From assembly GCA_014529385.2 (NCBI GenBank), contig CM043946.1:20142077-20206076 (forward strand): 64,000 nucleotides of DNA. Reading direction: 5' to 3'. The stretch comes from Adiantum capillus-veneris (lineage: Eukaryota; Streptophyta; Polypodiopsida; Polypodiales; Pteridaceae). The notes under the pieces are model-generated. The model was not told where the DNA came from. It did not search any database and saw nothing but the letters and a program-made list of their open reading frames with translations. Position 1 is the first letter of the stretch. Every line of letters starts with the position of its first letter. A program made the position numbers and the translations under genes. Shown one piece after another: positions 22,341 through 33,261 of the stretch.

Positions 22341-23107
22341 ATTTCTTTTTCTAGTCTTTTTTCATACTTTTTTTAATTTATCTAAAGCTTTTTTAATTTC
22401 TTTTTACTATAGTATTTTTTGGTATAAAAAAGCATTAAACTAATTAACTTTAAACCTAAACTTAAATTCACAAAACTACTAAATATAATTAACAACATTC
22501 TTTAATTTAACTAACAATTCAAAGCAAAACACATAAACTTAATCAACAACATTATTTAATTTAAATCACAAAAGAATGCAAAATTAAACAAAAATTAAAG
22601 TTTATGTGTGTGTCTAAGAGAGAGAGAGAGAGCAATGAAAGTTAGTGCACTCACACACACCGTATGTGTGCACAAAACGGTTGCAAAGTAGCTTCCAAAC
22701 CTGCAAAAACATACATATACACACACATTGTGTTACACACACACACACACACAAATACACACAACCAAGAAAAATGCAGAATCGTCTCACCTAGTGCAAG
22801 CACGGAGGAGTGTGCTTTGTTTTCTCAAATTGCAATGGCATAGAAGTGCAGATCTGTCCGCAAAATGAAGAAATGAGAGAGAGAGTTTGATTTCAAAAAT
22901 GCGCAGGAAAAGAGAGTCCGCGGATTTTTTACAACAGGCGTCGGTATGTGCGCTTATATAGGCCTCGGTATCGACGTCGGAATCAGCATCGATATGCGTG
23001 TCGAAAAACAAGAAGTAAATTTTATTAGAAAAATGGACTCCCTTCAATATTCCCAATGCACGGGCGTCGGTAAATTGGCATCTGTATTCAAGTGATCTCT
23101 AGTAGTG
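22341..23107. other. CACTA right end: AT-rich segment, short microsatellites and subterminal motifs
   Basis: 22430-22600 has 'TTAATTTAA' and 'AACAACATT(C/A)TTTAATTT' repeats. Short (GA)7 and (CA)9 tracts lie near 22618 and 22737. From 22935 the CACTA subterminal motifs (CGTCGGTAT and variants) appear. No gene recognised. Confidence 0.6.
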
Positions 23108-23110
23108 AAC
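23108..23110. repeat. Target-site duplication AAC, right copy
   Basis: AAC follows the right CACTA terminus (…TAGTAGTG) and equals the three bases before the left terminus. Confidence 0.9.
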
Positions 23111-24061
23111 TTTCTAAAAGGATTCCAAGATGTGTTCATCGATGATATCCCTATAAACTTATCTCCATAACGAGGGGATGATGACCATCGAACTAAGCTC
23201 CTATCAGGAAGCTCACCGCCTAACAAGCCTCCTTATCGAGTTTCCCAAGCTCAACAAGAGGAGATCATGAGGCAAGTACAAGAATTGGTAGACAAAGGGA
23301 TGGTGAGGCCTAGCTCCTCTCCCTTTTTAGTGCAAAAGAAAGATGGTATATACCGCATGTGTGTGAACTATCGCGCACTAAACCATATCACTATCAAAAA
23401 CAGATTTCTCGTACCTCGGGTAGAAGATCTATTTGATAAGCTACAAGGCTCTACCTACTTCAGTAGGATTGGCCTTAAAAGTGGCTACCATCAAATAAGG
23501 ATAGTGAATGAAGATATCCTAAAGACCGCGTTTCGTACAACGTTTGGCCTTTATGAATATCTAGTCATGCCTTTTGGCTTGATTAATGCACCAGCTACAT
23601 TCAATCGATTAATGGAGAAAAATTTTAGACCCTATCGCAAATTCACTAGAGTGTTCTTTGATGATATCATCATCTACTCCAAGTCCTTGGAGGAACACAA
23701 GCAGCACTCCAAGTGATTTTTCAAGCATTAAGGGAGAACAAGCTTTTTCTCAATCAAAAGAAATAGCAAATTTTTCCTTCAAGAGATTCAATACTTAGGT
23801 CATATTATCTCTCAAGATGGTATCCGTATGGATCCATCAAAGTTGGAGGTAACAAAAGCATGGCCTAATCCAAGGAATCTACATGAGCTAAGAAGCTATA
23901 TTGGTGTGTGTGCATATTATAGACGCTTCATAGAAAAATTCTCTCAAATAGCAAGACCATTACATGCCTTAACAAAGAAGAACGTTAAGTATTCATAGAC
24001 TGCTAAGGAGCAAAATGCTTTTGACAACCTCAAAGAGAAGCCTACCTCCCAACCATTCCTT
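23111..24061 (+). pseudogene. gypsy-1 reverse transcriptase
   Basis: RT starts with the conserved leader (near 23205-23260, with PYRVSQAQQEEI-like text in the frame) and continues to VQKKDGIYRMCVNYRALN (23330), FSRIGLKSGYHQIRI (23460), AFRTTFGLYEYLVMPFGL and the catalytic segment FFDDIIIYSKSLEEH (23652). The active site is F-F-D-D, acceptable for this family. A stop follows at 23716 and the thumb/connection continues in other frames (YLGHIISQDGI, YYRRFIEKFSQIARPLHALT). It copies RNA to DNA in the retrotransposition cycle; this copy is broken. Confidence 0.9.
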
Positions 24062-24406
24062 ATGCTTCCAGATCTCTCAAAGCCATTTAAAGTCCAATGT
24101 GATGCTTGTGGTGATTGCCTTGCAGTCTTGCTTCAAGAAGGGCATGCCATAGCATACGAGAGCCAAAGGCTCAATACGGATGAATCGATCTTAGGCATTT
24201 ATGAGAAAGAGTTGTTAGCTATTCTACACGCCTTAGACACATGGAAGCACTATCTATTGGGGACTCCATTCGTTTTACGAACAGATCATCAAAGCTGCAA
24301 GTACTTCATGACGCAAACAAAGCTTTTCGACAAACAAATGAGTTGGGAAAATTTTCTTTCGTAACTTAATTTCCACATTTCTCACATTGCTGGTAAGCAC
24401 AATCAA
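24062..24406 (+). pseudogene. gypsy-1 RNase H
   Basis: RNase H of the RT, with the first catalytic Asp in VQCDACGDCLAVLLQ, a Glu in NTDESILGIYEKELLAIL and the RTDHQSCKYF segment. A stop (TAA at about 24362) interrupts just before the LINFHISHIAGKHNQVADALSRR-type tether, which is present downstream in the same region. Confidence 0.88.
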
Positions 24407-25480
24407 GTGGCCGATGCACTTTCACGACGACCAAAAATTAATACTGTGTCTATAGCAACTCACGATGATCTATCTTCTATGATAGATGAGTATGCTACTG
24501 ACCCTGACTTTAAAGACATAATGTCAGTCCTTGTTTTGGGGAAGAAAGAGGAACCATTCACCTTGCAGGATGGTTATCATCTCCATGGAAATAGGCTATG
24601 TGTTACCCACTCCCTTAGTGAGAAAGTCATGTATGAATCCCATGCTCCTCCCTATGCAGGGCATAGAGACATTCAACCTACTCTTTGAGGAGTAGAGACG
24701 TGCTTTTATTGGCCTACCATGAAAGTGCACATACAAGAGTATGTTTCAAAATGTGTGGTATGCCAAAAGACCAAGTATGATAGAGGGAAGTAAAATTGGA
24801 TTACTCCAACCATTGCCAATCCCTAATTCACCATGGGAGAGTATATCCATGGATTTTATCTTTGGATTACCCAAGTCTATCCAATGGGAATACAAGAATA
24901 TGGACAATAGTCGATAGGTTTAGCAAGCAAGCACACTTTATTCCTATCAAGAAGACTATTAAGGCACACCAAATGGCAACTCTCTTCATATCCCAGATTT
25001 TCAAACACCATGGATTGCCAACATCCATCGTGTCAGATAGAGATCCTAGAATGACTCTTTGAAAATCTAGGTACACGATTGAATTTCTCTTCGGCCTATC
25101 ACCCACAAACGGATGGCCAAAGTGAGATAGCCAATATTACGATTCTTGATCTACTAAAGACCTATGTTATAGAAGTAGATCAATGCTCACAATGGAAAAA
25201 GTACTTACCTCTTGTCGAGTATGCGTATAATAATACTATCCATACTTCTACGGAAAAAGCACCTTTTGAAAGCATAGAGGGAAGACCTAAAAGTCCCTTG
25301 CTACTTAAAGTACATGGAAAGATCTTCATTGCCGATGAGAATAGCCGTGACTTGCAAAAATCTTTTCAAAAGATTAAGGAGGCTATATCCATCTCTCAAC
25401 AAAGGCAAAAAGTTGTTGCTAACAAGCAATGAAGGGCCTTAACGTTCAAAGAAAATGATTGGGTCTTACTTAAGTTTTCT
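24407..25480 (+). pseudogene. gypsy-1 integrase
   Basis: The HHCC zinc-binding region has SHAPPYAGHRDIQPTL, then two cysteines in [12 protein letters not shown] (24750). The catalytic core follows: SMDF (first Asp, about 24850), [33 protein letters not shown] (second Asp, 25035), SSAYHPQTDGQSEIAN with the catalytic Glu (25115). Stops and frameshifts occur at about 24687, 24790, 25060 and 25431. Function in the family: joining of element cDNA to host DNA. Confidence 0.9.
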
Positions 25481-25905
25481 AAGGCTCGATTGAGGCAAAC
25501 GACGGGAAAAAATCCTATGGGCCATCAAAAGTATTATACTAAACTAGCAAAAAGATGCTATGGTCCTTTTCAAATTTTGAAGCCAATCAATGAGGTGGCT
25601 TATCAACTCAAGTTGCCCAACCATTGGCTCACACACAATGCTTTTCATGTGAGCCTACTTAAGCCCTACAAAGGAGAGCTACCAAGTGAACCAATTATTG
25701 AAGACCCTGCCAAAATCGAAGACCAAGAAGAGGTGCTACAACCCGAATCCTTCGGCATGAAGACAAGGTACTACGACATGGTAAGATTATGCAATGGTAT
25801 CTTATTAAGTTCAAAAATTATCCTTTTGAAGATGCTATATGGATGCAAGGAATCGAGCTTAAGGATAGTATGAACCTTGTCAATGCTTACAATGCTACAT
25901 TAAAC
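25481..25905 (+). pseudogene. gypsy-1 integrase C-terminus with chromodomain-like end
   Basis: A conserved post-core segment (GPFQILKPINEVAYQLKLP, NAFHVSLLKPY) precedes a frame change near 25760. In the next frame the text YLIKFKNYPFEDAIWMQ lies at about 25800, followed by ELKDSMNLVNAYN, which matches the pattern of a chromodomain (aromatic, K-x-Y-x-x-x-x-x-T/I-W). This would place the element among chromoviruses, whose chromodomains steer integration into heterochromatin. Chromodomain call is by pattern only. Confidence 0.7.
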
Positions 25906-26263
25906 TAAGCAAATGTACATGTTTCTTTTAAAAGATCAATGTTTTTGTCTTATAAGACTAATTCTCTTTTTATCATGCACAAATTTAAGTAGTATGCATA
26001 CTTAGAATCATGTTTGTGATGACGATGTCTCTCAAACACCAAGTAGAATTTGTCACTCTATTTGGGAGGATGAAATGGACTAAAGAGTAGACATGCTTGT
26101 GGCAGCTATGTCTCCCAAGCACCAAATGGTTTAGTCATCCATCTTGGAATGATGTCGAAGGGTAAAAAGGGATCCTCTACCCGCTAAGAAAAAATTGACT
26201 AATGACTAAGGCTTTATCTCTTCTACCTTATAAAGGACGACTATGATTTCAAGAGAGAGGTAA
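25906..26263 (+). other. gypsy-1 3' untranslated region and polypurine tract
   Basis: Non-coding part after the pol frame. It contains two copies of a phrase like 'GACTAA(A)GAGTAGACATG' / 'CTCCCAAGCACCAAATGG' with small changes (26030-26160). The purine run AAGAGAGAGG at 26251-26260, just before the 3' LTR, is the likely polypurine tract priming plus-strand synthesis. Confidence 0.6.
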
Positions 26264-27774
26264 TGTCATAAAATCTAATATCTAACCAACCCAAATGATT
26301 TTTTCATATTGAACTGATCATTTAATATGGGATAATAAATAGGAATAAGGGTTAGAATATAGACATGTGCTTACGGAACTATTTCAACACGGGGCTAATG
26401 GTAAAGGGGTCCAAATGACCGATGGCATGTCAAAGAGCAAGGCTAGCTAATGGAACTTAATAGACCTTAAGGTTAGCTTCATTAAAGACCTCCAATGGTT
26501 AGTGTTAAAAGTCCTTTGACCTTAGGCAAGCTAGCTTAAGGTGGAAACCCAACCTAAGATTGAGGTGCTTGTTGTGCTTGATGACTAAGGTGCTTGAGGT
26601 GCTTGTCATACTTGATGACTAAGGTGCTTGTCATGCTTAATGAGGAAGGTGCTTGAGAAGCTTCCCATGCATGGGGGGTAAGGCGCTTGAGTCAAAAAGA
26701 GACCCTACAAAGGAGGGGGAAAGCCCCAAAGTTAGGGAAATCTTTGACTTAACCTCCCACTCACCCAAAGGGCACCCCTCTTCTGAAGGGGCACATGGGA
26801 CACATGTTAGACTCTCCCTATGCTTAGACACATGGTGTGCTTGAATGCTATTGGTTGAGCTTAAGAGGGGTCCAATGAGCTTCTAGTTCCATCCAACAAA
26901 TATCTAGATATTTTCAAGCTCTCTCTCTCTAAGGGGTAAGGAGGATACCCATGTACTTGAAATGCATGTTGCATGTGATTGGCTAGGGGAAGAGGGGTCC
27001 AATGAGCTTGACGCATGAGAAAAAGGTAGAACTCGCCTCAAGAAAGCAAGGGGTGTGCTGGGGAGGTATGCACCTCTCACACACTTATTTTTTGAGGTAT
27101 TCTCAATTGGTGAAAGTAGAGGAACTCCACCTCCTTCTCCAAGCTCGTGAGGAGTGAGAGCCTACACTAACACTCTTGGCTATGGAATGCAAATCCAACC
27201 AAGAGCCATGCTTCAATTCTTAAGCTTGCCATCTTCTCTATCTTCATTACTATGCTATTATGTATGCTAGCAAGAAGAGTGATGATAGGGACTATTTTCT
27301 TTCTCCTATGGAATGTTTCTTCTTCCTCCTCCCTACCCTCATTCCCTGCTAGCTCTCTCCACCTTCGAAGGTTTTTGAGGCCTTGGGACTGAGGCTTGGG
27401 ATAGTTAATGCTTTCTACAAAGTTTATGTTATGCTTGTGATGCATGAAGCTTTCCATCTTCATTGCATTACCAAGGTCACAAGGAACACAAAGATTGTAT
27501 TGTACCAAGTCTCTCTTTATGGGAGAAACTATAACACAAATGCCTATAGGAGGGGGGACCGGCTCCGTATGAATCCAGTCCTCAACTGTCATCGTGTTCT
27601 CTAAACTCTCTCTTGTGTAAAAGTATTGTTCATGCCAAGTTAACTAAGTACCATGTTTATGTTGCTACTATCAATTAAGTTTACCCTCTATGCTCACAAA
27701 GTAATCTCACAAAAGTGCTTTATCTAAGTCCCAAATTCCGCTACTCTCAAAGTTCATGGGCCATTTCCATTACA
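26264..27774 (+). repeat. gypsy-1 3' LTR
   Basis: Begins TGTCATAAAATC and ends CCATTACA, followed by the CACAA duplication. 1,511 bp; matches the 5' LTR throughout apart from the contracted repeat area around 26555-26650 and smaller indels. Confidence 0.95.
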
Positions 27775-28521
27775 CACAAAGTATGTTCAAACTTCGTTAA
27801 TCAGATGTAGAGATCCTGTAGATGTTACCCTCTACCAGATAGATGTTGATTGCCTCGTCTATGTATGCATTACAAGGTCAAATATTTAGTTTGTAGTCTC
27901 ACAAATGAGTAGATTTATGCATAGCCTAGTGTCTAAGCATTGGCAAGCAGTTAAGTGGCACCTATACGTCTTGGGCCAGTTTATCCCAAGGGGGGGATCA
28001 TTATCGCCAAATTAGCACACTTTTTCTAACTCGAATTGGGCTAGTTTCTATGACACAGAAGTCTCCATAAGTGGTTTTTGTTTCATGCTCAATAGTTCAT
28101 GCATATCTTGGTTGAGCAAGAAGTAACATATCGTGGCCAACTCTAGTTATGAGACTAAGTACATGGCAACTTTCATGACTATGGTTGAGAGTGTGTTGTT
28201 GAGACACCTTATAGCTGATTTGGGAATTGGGCTCTCTTATCTAAATGATAACCCGAGCACATTAACAGTTACAAGGAACCCAATCTTTCATGCTCACACA
28301 AAGCATATTGAGGTGCATTATCATTTTGTCCGGGAGAGCTCTCAATTGGAGAGATCAGGTTGGCTTATGTGTCGACACAAGACAACCTTTCAAAGTTCGA
28401 AGCTTTTCACAAATCTTTGGGCTTGCTTCCCTTTGTGGATTGATCATTGACATAGGGCATGGCACTTCCCTATACTCCACGTGTCAGCCCTTGTTCATCA
28501 CATCACTCAAGGGGTTTTTTT
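27775..28521 (+). pseudogene. copia-2 right part: RT end and RNase H
   Basis: Continuation of copia-2 after the gypsy-1 insertion: DPVDVTLYQIDVDCLVY, then SRFMHSLVSKHWQAVK (copia RT/RNase H connection), and RNase H text NSSYETKYMATF, TRNPIFHAHTKHIEVHYHFV (28260-28330). Frames are broken. A polypurine-like CAAGGGG lies at about 28508, just before the LTR. Confidence 0.85.
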
Positions 28522-28708
28522 TGCCATGTATATGGTAGTGATGTGTGTGAACACACTTAAGACCATCACTAGGAGGTTTTTTCCCTAATCACTCTAGGGC
28601 TATCATATTTTGTATTTGCGCACTTATCAATACACTCTCTGTTGTGTGCCTTGAGCTTCTTCTCCATCTCCAAGCTATGTGTGCATTCCTGCAATCCTAA
28701 CTCCAACA
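28522..28708 (+). repeat. copia-2 3' LTR
   Basis: Starts TGCCATGTATATGG and ends CTAACTCCAACA. It is the same family as the copia-1 LTRs (reverse complement), sharing GGTAGTGATGTGTGTGAACA, 'CACTCTAGGGCTATC', 'ACACTCTCT(A/G)TTGTGTGCC'. It is shorter, with deletions. Confidence 0.75.
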
Positions 28709-28736
28709 CCAATGCAATCCTAACTCCAACACCAAT
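28691..28736 (+). repeat. 23-bp tandem duplication at the copia-2 LTR end
   Basis: GCAATCCTAACTCCAACACC plus AAT occurs twice in a row (28691-28713 and 28714-28736). The first copy contains the LTR terminus, so the LTR end has been duplicated. Confidence 0.9.
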
Positions 28737-28834
28737 GGAGAGCATACACCTACAAAACACACCAAGAAGAGCCATTAGTAACATACAAATGCACAAATCC
28801 TCTCAAGCATGTGTACGCATGCGGATGCGCCCGT

Positions 28835-28872
<38 letters not shown>

Positions 28873-29419
28873 GATTTGACATGTCCAATGGTTAAGTCAA
28901 CCTCATATTGTTGAAATTGGAAGGTTAGAAGGAGCAATGACGAGTGTCATTTGGAGTACAAGAAGATGACGAAGAAGAGGGGGAGGCAAGAATAGTGCAT
29001 AGGGGAAAAACTAGTGACTACCAAAGCATAAGTGACATTGGAAAGTATAGTGAAGTGTGTTCCATTTGCCTTTGTCAAGTCTTGTTTTGAATCTTTGGTT
29101 CAAATTGTGAATAATTTGCATTAAACAACATTCAAACACACACACATAGGCACAACGTTATAATTTGACTTGTCTAGTTGAGACCGGGAGATTGACACCA
29201 GTATTAGTTTATTAGAAGCTTAACTTAGTTTTCTGGCCTAGACCCCTAATAGGGGTATTGACTCATAGTCCTAATATCCTCGGTACTACCATTTCACTTT
29301 CTCTTTTGTTTCTCAAGCTCCTTCCAAAGGCAAGTGCATTGTTTGAATGCAAAACATTAATGACCGATAAAAAATGACGGCCATTTTAGAAACGCTTGGA
29401 ATGCCATTAGCCATATTTA
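28737..29419. other. No recognised gene; (CA)n at 28836-28866
   Basis: A (CA)n microsatellite of about 31 bp is preceded by GC-rich alternating sequence. A shorter CA tract lies at 29130. I recognise no coding or RNA gene in the rest. Confidence 0.5.
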
Positions 29420-30125
29420 ACAAATACCACCTCAAGAAAACCCCTTTGTAGTCAAAAGGTATTGTTGCTTCTTTACAAAATATCCACCAACAGCAAATCC
29501 AAAAGCTTCCTGAAAATAATACAAAGCTACAAGCAGGGAAACCACAAGCTTTGGGCCTAGTTGTGCAAGGCCTACAACACAAATTCAAGTGTCAAGCCAA
29601 AGGTCCTTCAGCTTTTGGCAACATCCATTGGAAGGAGCCCAACGTCTTCCAGGAAAACTCAGCAAGTACGATTATTTATACACATTCAACTAGATCGATA
29701 TTCAAATGATGCCTCCCAAGTTGGCCTCATAGGAACTCTTCTCTCAGGTACTGCTCTCTGTTGGTTTGCCCCCTTGCTTGAGAAAGAATCTGCATTGCTA
29801 CATAACTTTGAGGCCTTTGTACAAGAATTCTCTGTCACATTTGGAGAAACATACAAAGCAAGAGTAGCTGAAACAAAGATTAGGAATCTACCCCAAGGTT
29901 CCCGACTTGCTTCCGTGTATGCATCAGAATTTTGACAACTCACAGGTGACCTAACATGGCATGAGGATTATTTTATTGGCCAATTATGTTGGGGGTTGAA
30001 GGATGTTGTCAAAGATCTCTTGCTCACTATGCCAAAGGTAGATACACTCAGGGAACTCGCTGCCCAAGCAATTGTGTGATAATCGCCTATTTGAGAGAAG
30101 GCAAGAAAAAAATTTGCAGAGCTTC
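29420..30125 (+). pseudogene. Ty3/gypsy gag fragment
   Basis: A plus-strand frame with a Gln-rich N-terminal stretch leads to the capsid block: SGTALCWFAPLLEKESALLH (29738), NFEAFVQEFSVTFGETYKA, KIRNLPQGSRLASVYASEF (29875), then a stop and DLTWHEDYFIGQLCWGLKDV in the next stretch, and LFERRQEK near 30090. The pattern A-x-x-W-F-x-x-L...F-x-x-F-x-x-x-F is that of Retrotrans_gag. No zinc knuckle, protease or LTR could be attached, so the fragment is isolated. Confidence 0.7.
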
Positions 30126-30463
30126 TTTGAATTCAAGCATGATGAAGACTATTGGAAATTTAACCCTCCAACAATACCAAGCTTCTGAGGCAGATTTGTA
30201 ATCCAAGTTTGTAATCAAGTTCTCTTAATCAAGTATTAAGTCTTGTAATCAAGATTAAAGTTGTGATCAAGTTTCAAGCTCTTATATATTGTGAGCATCC
30301 TTTCTCACTCTCTGCTAGCTTGATATGCGCTCATAACACAACCTTGTCACACACCCAACCCCGCCACATCACATAGAAATTACTTTGCCCAATTCAAACC
30401 TAATGATGCACAACCCGCCCATAGCTGTGGTCGTTGCTCACTTTTCCACCAGTCGCCTTGGCT

Positions 30464-30528
<65 letters not shown>

Positions 30529-31720
30529 TCCTCATACTGAAGTTCCCCTCTCATGCAAACTTTAGTTCCCCATTTTGGCTTACAACGCTCCTCCATAGGC
30601 CCTCCACTGTTGATTTGAGTACATGAATTTATATTTCAAAAGCTTTCCCTTGAATCTCCTCAAGATTCTCACGAAAGACATTTTTCTAAAGAAACAGCAG
30701 CTGCGACGTTAGGTAGTGCAAGGAAGATCATTTCCTAGCCATTGATGTTGTAGTACTCACGTTTGGGAATACCAACTCTCAAGGCTTTGAAGGCTGGAGG
30801 CTTTGGACATCATGACGTCAAAAGTGCACCGATGTGACGCAGGCACCAGCTTCTTTGTAACCACTCTTTCGCTAACTTATCTGCTTTTCGTTTTGAGTAG
30901 TCTCCATCTTTCACTCTAAAATGCTGTTTCACAAACGCATACTGCAGATAACCTTTTCCTATCTGTCCGCTCTGAAGCAATGCAATCTTTTTGAACAGCC
31001 TATGCCTTCAGCTGCAGCACCATGAAGATTTACACAGCAGCATCCTCCCTTCTTTTTCATGATCAATAACATGGTATGTCATTCTTTCTGTGTAGCTTAT
31101 TATCAAAGGAGGAAGTTTAAGTAGCTTTCTTCATCTGTTTGCTGGTCTTAAAGTAAGTGTTTTGCTGTTCTTGCATACTTCAGTCTGCAGACAGTTATCA
31201 TTGTTGGCTCTAACGCACTTACTTGTTGGGATACCACCTGTTGCCCGCTGTTTGGGCTGTGCTACAGGGAGGAGAAAGTGTCGACGCAAGGAGAGGCACC
31301 CACGAGAGGGAACTCGCGCCCCGAAGGGGCTGAAGCTGAGGGGAGGGGCTGAGTGCCAAGGAGATTTATTAATGTATACTAGAAGCCACAAATGGCGTAT
31401 GAGACAGATCGACCAGATGAGGCATCCACATGAGCTCTCAGTACATAGTAATAGGTATAGCTTTGTCATTTTTGCTAAAATGGATGCTTTGAGAGAGAGA
31501 GAGAGAGAGAGAGATTCCATTATCATTCTTAGAGGTCAAAGATGACCTATCGGACCAAAAGAAACCTATCATATGGTGTATGTGGAGCTGATAAGTGACT
31601 CAATGCACAAAAATTGTGGAAATGAGCATCGCAATTGAGAGCCCACATAGAGGATTGTGTGAAAACGTAGCAAATCTTGTGTTGATGTAGGCTGTGAATG
31701 CAACAACAGATGGACCTCGA
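30126..31720. other. No recognised gene; microsatellites at 30463-30524
   Basis: 30190-30290 carries short direct repeats of 'AATCAAG'. A (TG)12 tract passes directly into (AG)18 at 30463-30524. A (GA)n tract lies at about 31491-31514. The segment 31240-31350 is GC-rich. I see no protein I recognise and nothing that looks like an RNA gene. Confidence 0.4.
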
Positions 31721-31724
31721 AGCC

Positions 31725-31980
31725 AAGGCAAAATGTGCTCTTAATAAGATTACCATCAAGAACAAGTTTCCAGTACCCAGGATCATGGTACTTGATAGAT
31801 TACAGGGTTCTACTTCTTTAACTTAAGAATTGCTATCATCAGATCAGGATCGCTCATATCATCAAGTACAGGTTTCTAGTACCCAGGATCATGATACTAG
31901 ATCATGATACTTGATAGATTACAGGGTTCTACTTGTTTAACATAAGAGTTGCTATCATCAGATCAGGATCGTTCTTAGAG
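31725..31980 (+). repeat. Duplicated gypsy RT fragment
   Basis: The segment 31738-31848 encodes, with breaks, the start of a gypsy RT (TIKNKFPVPRI, LDRLQGS). A second copy at about 31860-31975 repeats 'AGTACCCAGGATCATG', 'CTTGATAGATTACAGGG', 'TGCTATCATCAGATCAGG' with a small internal duplication ('GATCATGATACT'). Both are relics. Confidence 0.7.
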
Positions 31981-32189
31981 TTGTAGATCTCTCGGCAATT
32001 GTACTTTGAGATTATGAATATAAAACAAAGTACCAAAAGAGGCGCTTGACCTAGGGGGCCAATGCTCTGAGAGTGGAACTCTACCACTCCGTGTCTCTTA
32101 TCTACAAAGTGAAATTCTCTCTTTCAAGTTGAAGTGTTTGCTATTTTGGTAAGGTCAGTAATTGTTGCAATGATTTATCGCCTTGCAAG
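31981..32189. other. No recognised feature
   Basis: No coding similarity seen. It may be upstream gag sequence of the copia-3 relic. Confidence 0.3.
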
Positions 32190-32745
32190 TTGCAGTGGTT
32201 TATCATAGTGATTGTTTTGAATGTATTGGACCAAAGAGGAGCATTTGAATGCGAGGAGGAAGTCGGGCTCCGAAGCTCCTCTAATAACGAGAAGAAGAAG
32301 CAAGGAAATAAGAAAAGAAACATTAACAACACCAACAAGACGGATGTTGAAAAAGAAGCTGTGAAAGTTGAGCGGCATTGCAATAACTATGGCAAGAAAG
32401 GCCATTGTTTGCAAAAGTGTCCAAAGCGGGTTGGAGAGTCCTCTTCTTCTGATTGCAGTCCGGCCCCAACCTTCGTCCATTTGGAGATGATTTCCTTCAG
32501 ACTTCTCCTTGATATCAAAGGTTGAGACAGTGCTTGCAGTGCAAGACTCTCGAGATTGGATTCTTGATATTAGTGCTTTGCGACGCATGACACCTTTGAA
32601 GGTGTTGTTGTCCACTATTGTGGTTTTCGTCTTTATTGGCGATAAATTGGTGATTCCTATTCAAAGCGAGGACACTATGGAGTTGATCCCAGACGACGAA
32701 GGAGGGCTGCATTCCTCCAAGATTCTTTATGTTCCAGAGTTAGGC
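32190..32745 (+). pseudogene. Ty1/copia gag-protease relic (copia-3, part 1)
   Basis: A basic Asn/Lys-rich gag segment is followed by a degenerate zinc knuckle HCNNYGKKGHCLQKC at about 32376, in which the second Cys of the CCHC pattern is replaced by Tyr. After a Ser-rich linker and a frame change the protease text DWILDISALRRMTPLK appears (32555), where the family motif D-S-G-A is reduced to D-I-S-A. It ends at the TAGGC duplication and continues at 34926. Confidence 0.75.
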
Positions 32746-33261
32746 TGTCACGTGACACATCCAACCCCATGTGTCCATGGACAAGCTACAGCATAACAGG
32801 GTTCAGTCAATCGAGTCAGTCTAGATTTAGAAGTGATCTGGCAGTTTTGTGAGTCTATTCGTAGACCGTGCATGCCCAGTCACTTAGTGTAGATGCATAT
32901 CCTCTGGTTGCACACAGCATGATCATAAGCATTCCCATCAGAATCCTTCAGGGAATTTTCCAGTGCATTTAGCCTATTTTACCTATTTTTGACATTTTTC
33001 ACTTATTATTTTTAAGTGACTTTTGTTGGAAAGTAGGTAGGGCAAATTGAGTAAGTTTGTATATAAGAAAAACTAAAGCTAGCATTATTTGGCAGAAGAG
33101 GCAACAGGAGCCAAGCTCAGCAAGCAACTTCTCAAGCAAGACCTTGGCGGTTCTCCCCTCCAAGCAAGACTTAGCATCTAGCGTTTTCTTCATCAGCATC
33201 AGCTTGCGTTTTTAGCATTTGCATCATCGCCAAACAGGTCCCAGTCCTTGGCGTTTTTGCA
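32746..33261 (+). repeat. Truncated 5' LTR
   Basis: Matches 33740-34256 almost base for base, then diverges abruptly after GCGTTTTTGCA. The LTR begins with the 12-bp palindrome TGTCACGTGACA containing a G-box (CACGTG). Confidence 0.9.

Larger units (their letters stand above)
13273..23107 (-). mobile_element. CACTA (En/Spm) DNA transposon, 9,835 bp
   Basis: The left end reads CACTACAATATG, the right end (minus strand) CACTACTAGAGA; the first six bases are identical, and the AAC duplication flanks both. Motifs related to GGCGTCGGTAT / CGTCGATAT recur near both ends (about 13390-13450 and 22935-23080), as expected for subterminal TNPA-binding repeats. Two genes lie on the minus strand: TNP2-like (19200 to 15579) and TNPA-like (15570 to 14505). 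The 5' side (19201-23107) holds a 173-bp repeat array and a pyrimidine-rich tract. It is inserted in gypsy-1 between protease and RT. Frames carry stops, so autonomous activity is doubtful. Confidence 0.93.
9291..27774 (+). mobile_element. Ty3/gypsy chromovirus-like element (gypsy-1), carrying a CACTA insertion
   Basis: This is an LTR-to-LTR element flanked by the perfect 5-bp duplication CACAA (9286-9290 and 27775-27779). LTRs begin TGTCATAAAATC and end CCATTACA. A primer site TGGTATCAGAGC (10989-11000, initiator tRNA-Met type) follows the 5' LTR. Order is gag, zinc knuckle, protease, [CACTA insertion], reverse transcriptase, RNase H, integrase and a C-terminal chromodomain-like segment, i.e. 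the Ty3/gypsy order with protease and RT upstream of integrase. Without the 9,835-bp CACTA and its 3-bp duplication the element would be 8,646 bp. It interrupts copia-2. Coding frames are broken by stops and indels, so it is inactive. Confidence 0.95.

Noticed and set aside
21426-22376. Open frames of 250-316 residues rich in Ser, Leu and Pro
   Set aside because: Direct translation of a pyrimidine-rich low-complexity tract; all three frames are open, which shows the absence of coding constraint.
31131-31545. Frames of about 130 residues on both strands
   Set aside because: Overlapping antiparallel frames over a GC-rich patch and a GA repeat; no domain seen.
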